The notes under the pieces: generated by a model
What the model was told of the DNA's origin: nothing
Seen by the model: the letters and a program-made list of their open reading frames with translations, nothing else
Databases searched by the model: none
Program-made: the position numbers and the translations under genes
Assembly: GCA_002964805.2 (NCBI GenBank)
Contig: PUDQ02000001.1
Location: 7,092,001 to 7,156,000 of the forward strand
From: Trametes villosa
Taxonomy: Eukaryota > Basidiomycota > Agaricomycetes > Polyporales > Polyporaceae
Reading direction: 5' to 3'
Length of the DNA stretch: 64,000 nucleotides
Shown here: positions 1-12,400 of the stretch, in pieces
Numbering within the stretch: the stretch's first letter is position 1
Layout of the letters: each line of letters begins with the position of its first letter

Positions 1-452
1 ATCTTCTTCTTGAGCGCAGTTTCAGCCTTCGCCTCCGCCTTCGCCTCCTTCTTCGCCGTGTCCTTCTCCAGCTTCGACTGCGCCTCCAGGCTCAGCGTCC
101 CGATCTTCGCCTGCAGCGCCTCTGCATCCCCACCACGCATTCAACAGCACCCCCATCCCTTCAGTCAGCGCGCAGATTCAAAGAGGCCCGGCGGGGGAGG
201 GGGAACGGGACGCACCCTCGGAGTAGAAGCGGTCGTACAGCGCCTGGTCCTCCTTCTGCAGCCACTCCTTGCATCGCGTGAAGCTCGAGCCGAACTCGCA
301 GTACTCGACCGGGAAGGAGCACACTGTTCAAGATGTGGGTGCATGTGAGAGATCGGCGCGGATCGCGGGGGACCGTGCGGGTCACCTTGGCAGTAGAGCA
401 CCTCTACGGGTGGTGTTGGCTCAACGACCCCTGCTCCCTCTGTGCTAGCCAT
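1..452 (-). CDS. TMA22: Density-regulated protein homologue (Tma22/DENR), 5' part
   Basis: Partial gene running off the left edge. Tma22/DENR pairs with Tma20/MCT-1 and acts in the cytosol on 40S subunits in recycling and re-initiation; this role is known for the family, not seen here. I read three exons: 452-386, 323-216, and 121 to the edge, joined by GT-AG introns. The spliced protein opens MASTEGAGVVEPTPPVEVLY, continues with the cysteine motif YCQVCSFPVEYCEFG typical of the DENR N-terminal zinc-binding region, then KEWLQKEDQALYDRFYSE, and enters a Lys/Ala/Glu-rich linker (EKDTAKKEAKAEAKAE). The C-terminal SUI1/eIF1 domain would lie beyond the window. The ATG at 452 begins a clean reading frame. 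Both introns interrupt codons (phase 1). Confidence 0.85.
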
Positions 453-1084
453 GTTGTATGTTCGTCAAAGGTTTCTGCAAGGCTCGGTGTTCTAGTCGCG
501 ATGTTGGGGTGGGCGGTCTCGTTAAGCTTGTGCAGGGGGAGCAGATCGCGATCGTACGCAGTGGAGTAGTTGCTCAATCTAATCTTATCTGCCGAGAGCT
601 TCACTCCGGGATGCGGATCCGCAGTCCGGCGCAGTGTCGCTGCATGTCCGAGTCCTTCGACCAACAACGTTTCGTCAAACATTTGGCTGTTGTTAGATCT
701 GAGTCCATCCTCGTGCTATACGATTGAACGTGTGCTACTTCTCTGGACTACAACCTCCTCGGTGATGTATCACAAGGTGCTACTTCCTCTATCATATATA
801 CGACGTGTGCGACGACGGTCCAGCCGGCGGGGGTGCAAGCCAGATCGGATGACAAGGTGACGTGCGTAGCCAAAACAGGATAGCAAGACACTGCAGAGCG
901 AGTATGGAGAGCGATTATGCGAATGATAGGGTAGTTTTGAACGAGCGGGGGATTAGGAAACTATAGTGTAGACTGCTTCACGACAATCAAGAAGATCGAA
1001 TGGAGATGGGTGAGATGTCCGAGCTTAACAGGTTCTGGGCGTGAAGACAAGCTTGCATTCCTTCGTAACGGGGTGAAGGACCTG
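453..1084. other. Intergenic spacer between TMA22 and the P450
   Basis: This stretch holds the upstream region of the leftmost gene (transcribed leftward) and the 3' flank of the P450. The short open frames here have no recognisable domain and no consistent coding bias. I see no RNA gene or repeat. Confidence 0.5.
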
Positions 1085-3135
1085 TTATAGCTGGTCAGTA
1101 AACTCGCGAACTCCGCTTCGAAAATCACTCACGAATGCATCCTTGATCTCCATCGTCTGCTCGTTTGTCTCGGTTAGGTTGGCCGCGATGTCGAAGTTGG
1201 CCGCGATCGAGGCGATAGCGACGCGCAAAACCATGTGTGCGAGGTTTTGGCCGCCGCACATACGGGTTCCAACGCCGAAGGGCATAAGGTATTGGGACAT
1301 CCTAGGTAATACACCGTTAGCGACTAGGGAAGGTCGGAAGAAAGCAGAGCTCTCACCTTGACAGCCTCTCCTCCTCGCCGGCCACACCCTCAACGGAGAG
1401 CCAGCGCTCAGGGAGAAAAGCCTCGGGGCTGGGGAACACCTCCGTGTTGCGGTGCATGCTCCAGGCCTGGGTTCCGACGACAGTGCCGGGAGGCAGGGCG
1501 TAGCCCATCATGTCGAAGGAGTCATCGACCGTCGAGGAAGTGGCGGGAACGACACGCTCGAGAACAGAGGGTGCAGCGCCGTAGATCCTGAGCCCTGTAG
1601 ATGCGGTCACGTCAGATATCTGCTCTACAATCTAGGTAGAGCCCTGTACACACCCTCCTTGACGAAAGCGTTCAGGTAGGGCAGCTTGCAGAGAGTGGCG
1701 AAATCCGGAACCGCTTTGCGATCGGGCATATACTCGTCGAGCTCAGCCTGCAGCTTCCGCATGATGTCTTGGCGACGAGTGAGCTCCCAGAAGAGGTACG
1801 ACAAAGTCGTCGACGAGGTATCGCAACCCGCGACGCTGTGATGGGACTTATGAGAAAGGCAGACTAAGCGGGAGGCGTCTTGACTTACAGGTGTCCCATG
1901 CACTCAGACACGATGTTCTGCACCAGAGTCTCGTCGGAAGTGTTGGGGGCACGGTTCTGGATCATACGCTGGATCAGGGGCGTCTTGACCTCCTTCTCGC
2001 CAATAACGGGAGCGGCGTGCATCTTCGCCTTGCTGTCATCAAGACGACCGCGGACGAACTGCGAGATATCATCAGCATATATTACTACGCAAAGGTGCAT
2101 GAATTATACCTCAGCCATAGTCTTGTCCGAGTTGCAGATCCGGCGCCAGGTCTCGTTAGGAAGGCGGGAGACGAGGTTCCATGCGCATGTGGGGATAGCA
2201 CTCCGCTAGATATTTCATTCAGCGTGAGGGACAGTCACCGTGCAATAAGCCAGGCGTACCACGATACCCCGGGTGGGGAAGTCGTACACAGCCTGAGACA
2301 GAGGGTCCTGGATGCCGATCGCCCAGTTGTCCAGGGCGCCGGGACGAGAACCAAAGACAGTGACGGAGATAATGTCAACCATCAGGTGGCGGAAGAGGTC
2401 AAGCGTATCAACGGATGCCTGTCCCTTCTTGTTCTCGAGGATCTGTAAGGGACGGTGGCGTAACAGTCAGGATACGGCTTTAACAGATGAGTACACGATA
2501 GGCACCTGTACGACCTTCACGACGGAGTCGTTCACTTCGGGCTGGAACTGGGTAAGATGAGGTAGGTTGTAGTGGGGAGCGTAGGCCTTGCGGCGGGCCG
2601 AGTGCTCAGCGTGGGGAAGCGTCGTCATACTGGGATACCAAATTTCCGTGAGTTAACGAACTTCACATCCATGGAATCCGTGGACTCACGCATGGTCGTT
2701 ATCATTCCTATGAGGAAAGCAAACGTCAGCGCCGGCACGCACGGAGGAGAGAAGGTATGGCACGAACGTCAATAGCGCCTTGTAGAACGAGCTCTTGTCG
2801 AACTTGTTGATACAGTACACGCTCCTGGTCGTCGTGAGGTCGCAGAACACGACCTTGTTGGGGCCAACGCGGACGACCGGGCCGTAGCGCTCGAACAGTG
2901 CCTGGACAGTCTGGCACTGCTGCAGGCGCGCGACGTGGGTGGTCAGCCAGAGGTCCGAGACGGCGGCATACCAAGGGCCGGGGATGGCGGCGAGGGGGGA
3001 GAAGTAGAGGTTGTAGACGAGGGTGGCGCAGACGTAGACCAGGAAAGCGGATAGCGCGAGGAGGGCGATAGAGGAGGGGGTGGTGGAGAGGAGGGCAGAC
3101 ACGAGCGAGGGGGAGGAGGGCGCGGCGGAGGACAT
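1085..3135 (-). CDS. Cytochrome P450 monooxygenase (microsomal type)
   Basis: Haem-thiolate monooxygenase, expected on the ER membrane and fed by P450 reductase. The ATG at 3135 gives a short Ser-rich N-terminus, a hydrophobic anchor (SIALLALSAFLVYVCATLVYN) and the proline hinge IPGPWY. Further along are the I-helix AGCDTSSTT, the K-helix ExxR as EGLR (complete only after splicing), the PERF-region FLPERW, and the haem loop PFGVGTRMCGG with the Cys ligand. The gene has many short introns. One exon is only 18 nt (2707-2690, encoding part of TNDNDHA), and it restores the frame between the exon ending KALLT and the one starting MTTLPHAEHSARRK. Stop TAA is at 1085-1087, giving roughly 500 residues, normal for the superfamily. 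I cannot assign a CYP family. Tyr/Phe-rich sequence before the mini-exon is otherwise ordinary. No terpene synthase, PKS or NRPS lies nearby, so the substrate is unknown. Confidence 0.9.
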
Positions 3136-6100
3136 TTTCGTATGTTCGGTTGTGAAGGGGGCTGAGCCGAAGAAGGGAGGGCGAATGCGAGGATCCTGGC
3201 GGAACGGGGAACGGGGCGTTGCTGCGGGTGGGCGACGGGGAAACGCGGGCACCCTGCTGATCGCGGCGAGGGGAAGACGGGGGCGGGTGGGAGAGAAGAG
3301 GAAGGGGACGCGTTGGGGAGGAGGGGCGGCGGGAGGGGATTATATATGTCGGGTCGTTGACAGGTTCGCACTCCGGCGGGTGAAGGAGAGCAGAGGGCAG
3401 AGAGACGACGCGCCCTCCCGCCTTTCACTCGTACCACGACCGTCCCCGGAATGGCCGTCCTCCTCCCCGATCGGGACGCTTCTTGGGGGAGAAGCCGTGC
3501 GTGGTGACAGCGAAACGACCCAATCGCGGCCGGGCATCAATAAGAGACCAACCATTTTGAGTGACCGGGCGGGGCTGCGTTCGAGTCCCCGCCACCGTCG
3601 TCGCCTCCGACACCTCGGACTCCTGCCCGCCGTACGTGCCAGGACATCCCCTCCAGTTCCGCGCCCCGCGTCCCAGCGCCGCCAAGCGCGCTGCCCGCGA
3701 GCAGCGGCGGATCCCAGGTGTACGCCTGTCCGCCGTCGACAACAGTTATTGTCCTCGTGCCTGCGACGCCGCCCACGGCGGCCCCGCGAATGCGGAAACG
3801 GCCCTGCCCTGCGGCTCCCGCGACGTCAGCGATCGCTCGAGTGAACCCGGTAGCCGATCGAGCTCACCGCTGCCGCCGGGGTGCTGAAAAGGAACACATC
3901 GCACGGCCATATGGCTACTTGTCGCCGCCAGGATTGTCCTAACCGTGATGTGAGATCGGGAACAAACATGTGGGTGCACTCCGGACTGCGCTGCACCGGT
4001 GTGCCTCGCGGCCCGTCCTTCTGCGAACAGATCGACACCAGAAGGCCTCTGGCTGAGCCCATGATGTGCGCCGCCTGCTATTGCGCTCATCGACATACGC
4101 CAGCGAGCCCGTGCAGTCGTTCCATCGCCGCCTCGAGGTCGGTCGATGCGGAAGCGCATAAGGCTATTAGAGCACCGGGAAGACGTCAGAGACACTTGCC
4201 GACGTCAGGCTCGGTGGCGGGGCCGTCCTTTGGCTAAATTGCACGCACGCGTGAGCGCATCCTACGGCACCGCCGACGTCATACAGCGTTTTCCCGCCAC
4301 CGAGCCTTGCATCGAGAATGGTGGAAACGCGCACAGTGATAGATGAGTGTACATGAGGTCTAGTGGGAGACGTGCACAATTGACTCACCGCTCAATAGAC
4401 AATCCGATAAGAAATGGGAAGAGGGCACTAGACAGCTTCGGTGTAGTGAGCATAGACGGGCGATATTGCGCGAAGACGCGGCGGATGCACGATCCTGCGC
4501 GAACGCTCAGTCAGTAGCAAGTACGGCAAGACGCCGTCGCTGGCGCCCACACACCGCGAGGCAAGGAAGTGCTCACCGGTATACGGCTCAACATGCCAGC
4601 CGTGACGGTTGCTACTGCACGGCCGCGCAGGAAAAAACATGAAACAGATACGCCCCACGCCGCCGACATCGGAGCCACACCTTGTGCCACGGAGCGTGCA
4701 GGCGCGCGAGCGCCGTGCCACACCATGCGGGGAACGCGGCGCGTGACGCGGGCGTGCACCGCGATGAGGAGCGCACCGTCGCACCGATGCCGACGCCAGG
4801 TGTCAGCGCGTCGACGAACCTCGTCGATCTCGACAGGAAGAATGCAGCGGGCGAGGCTGAGGAAGATATGCACCGCGTCGGGGGAAGCGAGCGAGAAAAT
4901 CTTGCTGAGGATGACCACGGCGGGTGGTAGGTCACCGGGGTTGTTCCTGGAATGAGATGGCGGAGGGAGGCGTGCGTTGAGCTAGAGAACAATTGCTGGG
5001 TGGAGTAAGTCTCTCTGTGGCTGCGATGATTCGTAGAGAGTCGTCCTGGTGCCCGGTGCACACGCTCTCATGCCACGTTCCACAGCTCGGCTATGGATTA
5101 GGACTGCACGGATGAGACCCGAAGGAAGCGCGTCCGGACGCGTCGGACGACGTCCTTTTGGAAAGGACCTCGAAACGCACACCGACTGCAGACATCGTCT
5201 CCCTCGGAGGAGCCATCTGATAGCAACTGGGGCAACTAAACAGGTACCCCGTCTACCAACGGCGAGAGGTAGGTTGATGCGTTGCCTCTTCAGACGGCTT
5301 CGTGGTCTCTAAGGCCGCGGCGCTGAGCTAGATGCGTCGAAAGATGCATGATTAGAAAGCCCTGCCGCGAGGCAAAGAGTTCACTTTACCACTTCATCCC
5401 GGACGGTAAGCGAGGTATTTACAGCCTGTGTTGCCGTAAAACAGAACGCAGGTACGAGGGTTCGGCGAGAGAGCCCTTGCCGATCCCCCCTACTGCCGAC
5501 GACCAGGTCGCGAACTGCAAGTCCTTCAGCAAATTATTAAGGGGAGGATCGGTTTGACGTTGCCACAATGGTGTACTGGCCCGAAGAACGTCGCTGCGTC
5601 TGGCGCGGCAGTACTGTGGTCACCACGTTGCTCCGCGGACCGCCGTCGTCGGTGTTTCAGCGCGCCTTATAGCCTGCAGAAAGAATGGTGTATATGCACA
5701 AGCAGTTTGTGGCCGTCCTGGGCGTGGAGCACTTCATAGCATGCGCAGGAAAGAATCGCAGGAGCCAGGAGCTCGAGGAGCTGCAAGCTTCGGACGATCG
5801 CCGGACGCCAACTGCGCGGCTAAGGTTCCGTTAACGCCGGCCCGGCGGCTCAGGGCGGCTTCAGGCGCTCGGGCCGGAGCATCCGGCCGCCCCGAGAGCA
5901 CGCGTTCGAACCGGAGCAGGCGCAAAACAGCACCTTGACACATTCCGCCGCAACTTTCCCCACACTCTCCGTCCCCCACCTCCTCTCTCTCACTCTGCAC
6001 AGGTCGTCCCACTTCTTACGAGCGGAAACACGAGGGTCGCAAGACAGGATCAGAAGAACGCGAGCTCGACGCGTGGACGGCCCGGCTAAAGGAATTATCC

Positions 6101-6781
6101 GCATATAGCTATTGTCTAAGCACCCGCCTGAGCCTCTCAGGAACTGCTACTCCGAACAGAGCCCCCTCCGTCTCCCCCTCCTCGCACTCGCCTCTCGTCT
6201 CCGTTCGCCGCCGCATCGTACTCTATCGGGCGGGGTTGGGCACATTTGGGACGTCAGGGCAAGCTCCGGACACAACTCAGTCTGACACGCCGAAGCTGGG
6301 CGGTAGAGAGCCTGCCAGGGCGCGGAAAGGTGCGAGACGGTGCCACCTCCGAGGTCTCTTCGCTCGCTCATCCTCCGTCTCCCCTCGCAGACTGTCTCTA
6401 GCTGTGTCCAGTCTGCACTTGTCGCCTTCGAATCCATAGCTCGTCTTGTCGACTGGACGACCCGCAAGATCCGACCATATTCCTGCGTTCTCGATCCCTT
6501 TGGTGTCTTGAGCCTCATCCATCACTCCCTGAGCAGCCAGACGATAGAGAACATCACTCGTGTATCTCAGAACCCGTCCTGCGTCGAAGCCACACCTGCA
6601 GCCTTCTGCGCTGACCGCTTGACTGAGCTACAGGAGCACTTTGTCCACCTTCCCCGCGACCTCGATTGAGTGCGGCGCATTGGGCTCATCTATCACTCCT
6701 CGAGCGTCCTACCACGCCTCTGACAGGCGACATCTCCTATATATCGTCCGCATACCCCCCGTCTCCTGACTGAACGCAATC
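3136..6781. other. Long region without an assignable gene (divergent promoters plus coding-like fragments)
   Basis: This 3.6 kb stretch separates two divergent genes, so it must contain both promoters. A TATATA-like run near 3340 lies about 200 bp upstream of the P450 ATG. Between about 3540 and 3860 all frames are GC-rich and several stay open, including a minus-strand frame ending near 3537 that reads AGTRTITVVDGGQAYTWDPP; I could not build a gene from it. A second coding-like block on the minus strand at about 4511-4940 is listed separately. From about 5.9 to 6.8 kb the sequence is pyrimidine-rich on the plus strand, as expected of a promoter and 5' leader for the F-box gene. No tRNA, rRNA or long repeat was recognised. 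Confidence 0.5.
4511..4940 (-). other. Coding-like block, possible exon of an unassembled gene
   Basis: Read on the minus strand from a CATTCCAG acceptor-like site near 4950, an open frame runs NNPGDLPPAVVILSKIFSLA, then SPDAVHIFLSLARC, then LPVEIDEVRRRADTWRRH. It uses mostly G or C in third codon positions, as the known genes here do. There is no ATG at its beginning, so it would have to be an internal or final exon. The frame stays open to about 4511. I could not find a convincing upstream exon and recognise no domain. It may be a real hypothetical gene, a gene remnant or chance. Confidence 0.25.
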
Positions 6782-8918
6782 ATGGCTTCCTCACCACCGC
6801 CGGCCACGCTGTACATGCCGATCATACCTCCGCCCACCCCCGCTCCATCCCCGCCTCCTCTCCAGTCATCCTTCCAGAGTCCACCCTCGGAGACGTTCGC
6901 ACACACATCCGTCTTTGCCACCCTTTCCCCCGGTGCACGTCGGCACCACCTCCACGCGCTCATACAGGAATGTACGCCCTCGGAGCTCCTATTCCTCTCT
7001 ACCACGATCGCGCCGCTGCTCAAGCGCGACTTTCTCCGCGCGCTCCCGCCAGAAGTTTCCCTGTATATCCTCAGCTTCATCGATGATCCGCGCACGCTTG
7101 CCCGCGCTGCGCTTGTAAGCAGGTACTGGAACGAGCTCCTCAAGGACGAATACTTGTGGAAGACGATGGCGATACGTCACGGCTTCTCGCGCGATGTGGA
7201 GGCAGTCGAATCATACCGCCGGGAGCTGTTGCTCGAGGGCGCTCCTCCAGCAGCAAGTGACAGCGACCCCTCACCGAGCGACCCGGACGCAGAGGCGCAC
7301 CGGAGCCCACTCTTCTCACCAAGGGGCCTACAGCCGCCCCGCCCGCAGAACGGTAACTTCCCATACCGCAAGTTCTTCATTCACGAGTATATTCGAAGTA
7401 CGTCCCCGCATCGCATATCCCCTGTCACGTCTAACGGCGGCCACCCCCAGCATCCCACTGGCTCGGTAAAGGCAAGCTCCTGCGCATCCACCGCGCGCTG
7501 CTGCACCCGCCGCCACCGGACCCCACCATGCCCGGCCAGCTGGCGCAAGACCAGGGCGGGCCGCTCGCAAACCCGGCGATCCCCACCTCCATCGCCATCG
7601 ACGCGCAGTGGGTCGTCGTCGGGCTCGCGAACAGCCGGATCCACATCTTCAGCGCGCGCACGGGCGTGCTCTCCCGCACGCTGATCGGCCACGACTCCGG
7701 CGTGTGGGCCGTCGCGCTCATCTCCGAGGGCGGCCAGCCGGTCGGGCGCGACCCGTGCGTGCACCCGTGCGAGGGCGACCCGCTCGTGGCGGGCGCGCCG
7801 CAGGACGACGCGCTGCCGCCGGCGCTGAGGACCGCGGTCGGGCTGGACAGGCCGGACAAGCTGAGCAGGGTGCGCCTGCGGAGCAGGAGCGTGCCCGACC
7901 CGTTTGCGGACGGCGGCAAGGCGGAGCGGCCGCGCTTCGGCAAGCCGAGCTACCCCGGCGGCGCCTCGGACGGCTGGGGCCAGCCGAGCGCGCTCGTCGT
8001 GAGCGGCGGCTGCGACAAGGAGCTCCGCGTGTGGGACGTGAAGTCAGGGTGCGTAGCCACCGGATCCTCCGCTCAGCGCCTGCTCACAGCGCTACGCAGG
8101 TACTGCATCTACACGCTCCGCGGGCACACCTCGACGATCCGGTGCTTGAAGGTGCTGCACGGGCGCCCGCTCGCGGTGTCCGGCTCGCGCGACCGGACGG
8201 TGCGCGTGTGGGACGTGCAGCGCGGGCGCCTCCTACGCGTGCTCGAGGGCCACACGCAGAGCGTGCGCTGCCTCGACGTGTGCGGGAACCGGATCGTGAG
8301 CGGGAGCTACGACTGCACGTGCCGCATCTGGGACGTCGACACGGGCGCGTGCCTGCACGTCCTTCGTGGCCACTTCCACCAGATTTATACGGTCGCGTTC
8401 GACGGCGTGCGCATTGCGAGCGGGGGGCTGGACACTACCGTCAGGGTGTGGGACGCCGCGACAGGGTAAGTCTAGACGAAAGTGCCTAGTCAGTAGAACC
8501 ACTCTGACGCTATCCTCACAGGGCATGTCTCGCGCTGCTCCAAGGGCACACCGCCCTCGTCTGCCAACTACAACTCACGCCAACCATGCTCGCGACAGGC
8601 GGCTCCGACGGGCGCGTGATCACCTTCTCCCTCCGGGGCAGCGCGTTCGCAGTCGTGCAGCGGCTCGCGGCGCACGACAGCTCCGTGTCCGGGCTGCAGC
8701 TCGACGAGCGCTTCCTCGTCACGAGCGGGAACGACGGGCGCGTGCGGCTGTACGAGTTCGAGCGCGGGGGCGGCAGCGACGCGCAGTGCCGGTTCGTGCG
8801 CGACATGTGCGAGCCGAGCGAGAGCGTGTGGAAGGTCGCGTACACGCGCGAGACGTGCGCCGTGCTCAGCAAGAAGGCGGGCAAGATGGTCGTCGAGATC
8901 TGGAGCTTCAAACCCTGA
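6782..8918 (+). CDS. F-box/WD40 repeat protein, Cdc4/FBXW7 type
   Basis: Predicted substrate-recognition subunit of an SCF ubiquitin ligase: the F-box binds Skp1 and the propeller binds phosphorylated degrons. Four exons were read (6782-7397, 7451-8048, 8100-8465, 8522-8918), giving 658 residues. After a Pro-rich N-terminus comes a helical lead-in (HLHALIQECTPSELLFLSTT), then the F-box (DFLRALPPEVSLYILSFI, with VSRYWNELLKDEYLWK). About seven WD blades follow, for example KELRVWDVKSG, SGSRDRTVRVWDVQRG, SGSYDCTCRIWDVDTG and SGGLDTTVRVWDAATG. The GSRDRTVRVW blade carries the arginines that contact phosphodegrons in Cdc4. A Pro/Gly-rich insert of about 90 residues separates blades 1 and 2. The end (WKVAYTRETCAV to VEIWSF) matches the Cdc4-type terminus better than Met30. 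Orthology to Cdc4 is inferred. Confidence 0.88.
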
Positions 8919-9494
8919 GCGCCGCACGCGCTTCGTTTATGCGTCGGCTCGTTCGTTGACTGGTCGGACATGCTATCTGGATTTTCGCTGTTTTCCTCGC
9001 TGTTGCTGGCCATGTTCCGTGGGATGTATACCGACTGTTATCGTAATACCGTGTGTATGTGATGGTGTAGCATACTGGGCTCCTATGGCCGTGTACTCCC
9101 GCTGTGCCATACACCTCTATTGACCACTCATTCACTTATATTAGCCCGGGCGGTGTCACCGCGCAATCTATGGGTATCGCTTAAATGGACTGGGGTAGCT
9201 ATAGCTACATGAGGGTTGCCGTTCGGCGCGTTCAGGGCCTTCGTGGTAAAGCCTGTTACCAGTGAGGCAACCTGCGGATACGGCAGCTGTTTAGAAACCG
9301 ACGACTTCACTATGAGGCACGAAATAACCACCAGGTTGGTTACACAAGACACAGAATCTATTGCGTATGATACACATATCCGATATGGGGCTGGTGCTAG
9401 TAACGATGTGCTCTACGTCTCCTCCTGGCATCAGAGCTTCTCGCAGCAATCATGCTGGGAGGGCTCGCTACGGCGTACTGACTGAACACGAGGG
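8919..9494. other. Convergent intergenic spacer
   Basis: 3' flanks of the converging F-box gene (+) and ABC transporter (-). It is AT-richer than the flanking exons. No gene-like frame, tRNA or repeat was seen. Confidence 0.5.
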
Positions 9495-12400
9495 TTAGCC
9501 TGAGGACGCCGCAGCTCTCGCCATCGCATATAGCGCATCCTTGTCGCCACTCTCGTCCACCAATCCGCGAAGCACGCCCTTCTCGTTCTTGAGCAGCTCG
9601 CCAGGGGCGCCGAACTCAGCCTAGGAATATGTTCAGTATGTGCCGTGTTCCGTAATGAGGAGAGACTCACGATGCGGCCCGCGTCAAGGACCAGCTGCGC
9701 GGCGGGTTAGTGAAGGCCCGGGATGTAAAGAAACGAAGGTGCTCACAATTTTGTCGGCATCCATGATCGTCTGCAAACGATGCGCGATGGTGAGGATGGT
9801 AACATCCTTGCCCAGCTCTTTCCGTAACGAGTTCTGGATGATAGTATCCGTCTCGTAATCTGCGTGGGGTGTAAGTCAATTACAACAGGATCCAGAGATG
9901 GGGCAACGAACCGATGGCAGAGGTGGCTGCATGGGAGGAAGCATTGCACATTGTAAGCCGTAAAACGTTGAAGAAGTCAGCCTAGGGCGTACCTTCATCG
10001 AGGATGAGGAGCTTGCTCTGCCTAACGATAGCTCTCGCCAGCGCCAGGATCTGACGCTGACCGACCGACAGGTTGCTGCCACCGCTTGAAATTGGCGACT
10101 CAAGAGTGATGCGGCCCTCGTCGTCCTCATCCTGCAGCGAGAACAAGCCTGCCGCGCGCAGGGCGTCGTTCAGGACCGCATCGTCATACTGAGAGAAGGG
10201 GTCCAGATTCTGTCTCAGAGTGCCGCTGAGAAGCTCGGGCTGCGTGGACAGTTCAACACTAGGTCGACAAGTGACACAGAAAATGACTGACCACTTGCGG
10301 GATGATAGTGATGTTGGAGCGGAGAGCGTCCAGGTTGACGGAGTTGGTCGCGATTCCATCATAGTAGACCTTGCCCTCCGTGAAGATGAGGCGCAAGAGA
10401 GCTAGCGTCAAGGAGCTCTGCAACACAGTTAGACAATCGCTACACAATTCACCTCAGCCGCTGCTCACCTTCCCGCTACCTGTACGACCAACTATTACAA
10501 CGCATAAGTAATGATCACTCGCCGAAAGACCAAATTAACGCACCGATACCGACGCGCTCGCCGGCCTTGACATCGAACGAGATCTCGTGAAGGACTCGCG
10601 GGCCGTCCTACTCAAATGTAAGAACTGATCAATGCGAACGACGTGTGTCTAGCTTACCGGAGTGTACCGCGCCGAAAGCTTCTCCACCTTCAGCGAGCCG
10701 CTTGCAGGCCAGTACGCGGGAGGGACACCGTCGACGGTCGACGGCTTCTCTTGTTCAATCGTCACGTACTGCTGGATACGCTCCAAGCTACGGACACCAT
10801 CAGCATCGCACTCCTACGCAGCGGCGGTAGACGATCGCACCTGTTGCCTGCGGATTTCATGCATCGTCAGACAAGGTCCTGATAGTTCTATCGACTGCAC
10901 GCACCATTGACTTCGAACTCGTTCAGGATGCGGATCCACCACAGGATCATGCCACTGAAGCCCACTGTACCCGGTGCGCTTTAGAGATGTTACTACTGTG
11001 AAGGTAATACCTTACTCACCGGCCATGTTCAGCGAGAAACCGGTGTTAGCAGCTCTGGCGTGGCTGCCGTAGACGAGGTATGCGGCCAAGCACGCGGCAA
11101 ACAGGCCACCGAGCGCCTCAATACGAATCGACACCCATCTAGTGAACGGATGAGCGACATCGCTCGTATGCGACCTGGTTCGTACTAACCTGTTCAAGTT
11201 GTAGAACGTCCTTCCGGCGCGTACATACTTGTCGATTCTCTTGTACGACTCCTTCCTGAACTGCTCCTGCGCACCGTAGGCGCGGATCGAGGCTAGAAGG
11301 CTGGTCAGCCGGGGGCGGTCGAGCGTCGCTGGCCCCGGGGTACTCACTCAATCCAGCGATGGCGGCGCCGAAGTGACCGAGGACAGGCGCACGCGCGTTA
11401 CTCATCTCGCGCTTGACCGACAGCTGAGCCTTCATGTAGATCTGGCCACACCAACCGCCGACGGCAGTCACAATGCCTCCAGGAATAGTGAAGAGCGGTG
11501 AGAAGGAGACAACGGCCAGGAACTTGACCAGCATGGAGACGGTCAACTCCATAACCCAACTGAAGTGGCTCGCAAGAGGGCCGTCGACTATGCCGCGTAA
11601 TCAGATACAGAAGCAGAGAGCGGACTGGTTCTACGTACCACATTGGACATCTTGGGTGCAACGAGTGATGATGCGCGAGATAGGAGTCTTGTCGAGCCAG
11701 CTAGAAACGCCCGCCATTAAGACAACTTCACAAGACAATGGAGAGAATTCATACCGCAACGTAGAGCTTAGAACAGATTGCAGCAGAGTCTTGTGGATGA
11801 TGCGGGACGCGCGAAGAGCACCGAAGGTGTACACGAGGTAGCTGATGCAGTAGACCGTGACGCTGATAGCCAAAAGACCGACGTAGACCGACAAGTAGCT
11901 GCAACAACACTTAGTATACATTAGTAGACGTGACGCCAAAGTGACTCACTGGAACACCTTGACTTCTCCCTGGTCGTGATCCTCATACTGCTGAGCCCAG
12001 TAGCCCAGCCAGTACGTTTCGAACACGTTCAAGAACTCGTTGAGCAGAAGGAAGCCGACGACGGAGACCCAGAACAGGAACGAGTGTCCACCACCCAGGC
12101 TGGACAGGTACAATTTCACTGTAACCCGATGAGTGTCGAACCTGAAATCGTCGAAAAGATGACTCACAAGCCGGCCAGCTGATATGGCCTTCGGCGATCT
12201 CCTCAGCAACCACCAGCTTTCCGTCAGTCTTCGGGGCGGCCGCTTCTTCGTCCGGTTCGATGTGGTCGACCTCGTTAGCTGCCTTCTTCAGCTCCTCGCG
12301 CTCCTCGGCGAGTTCCTCCTGGAGCTTCTTGTCCTTTGCGAGAACCTTTGACAGCGATCCCTGGCTGGCGATGCGCCCGTCGACGCCGAGAGAGACCACG

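Noticed and set aside
3560..3600. tRNA-like B-box (GTTCGAGTCC at 3579-3588)
   Set aside because: The flanking bases do not pair as a T-stem, and no A-box, anticodon arm or acceptor stem could be found at the right distance.
8919..9494. Additional small genes in the convergent spacer
   Set aside because: Frames there are short and AT-richer, and they show no splice-compatible extension or coding bias.
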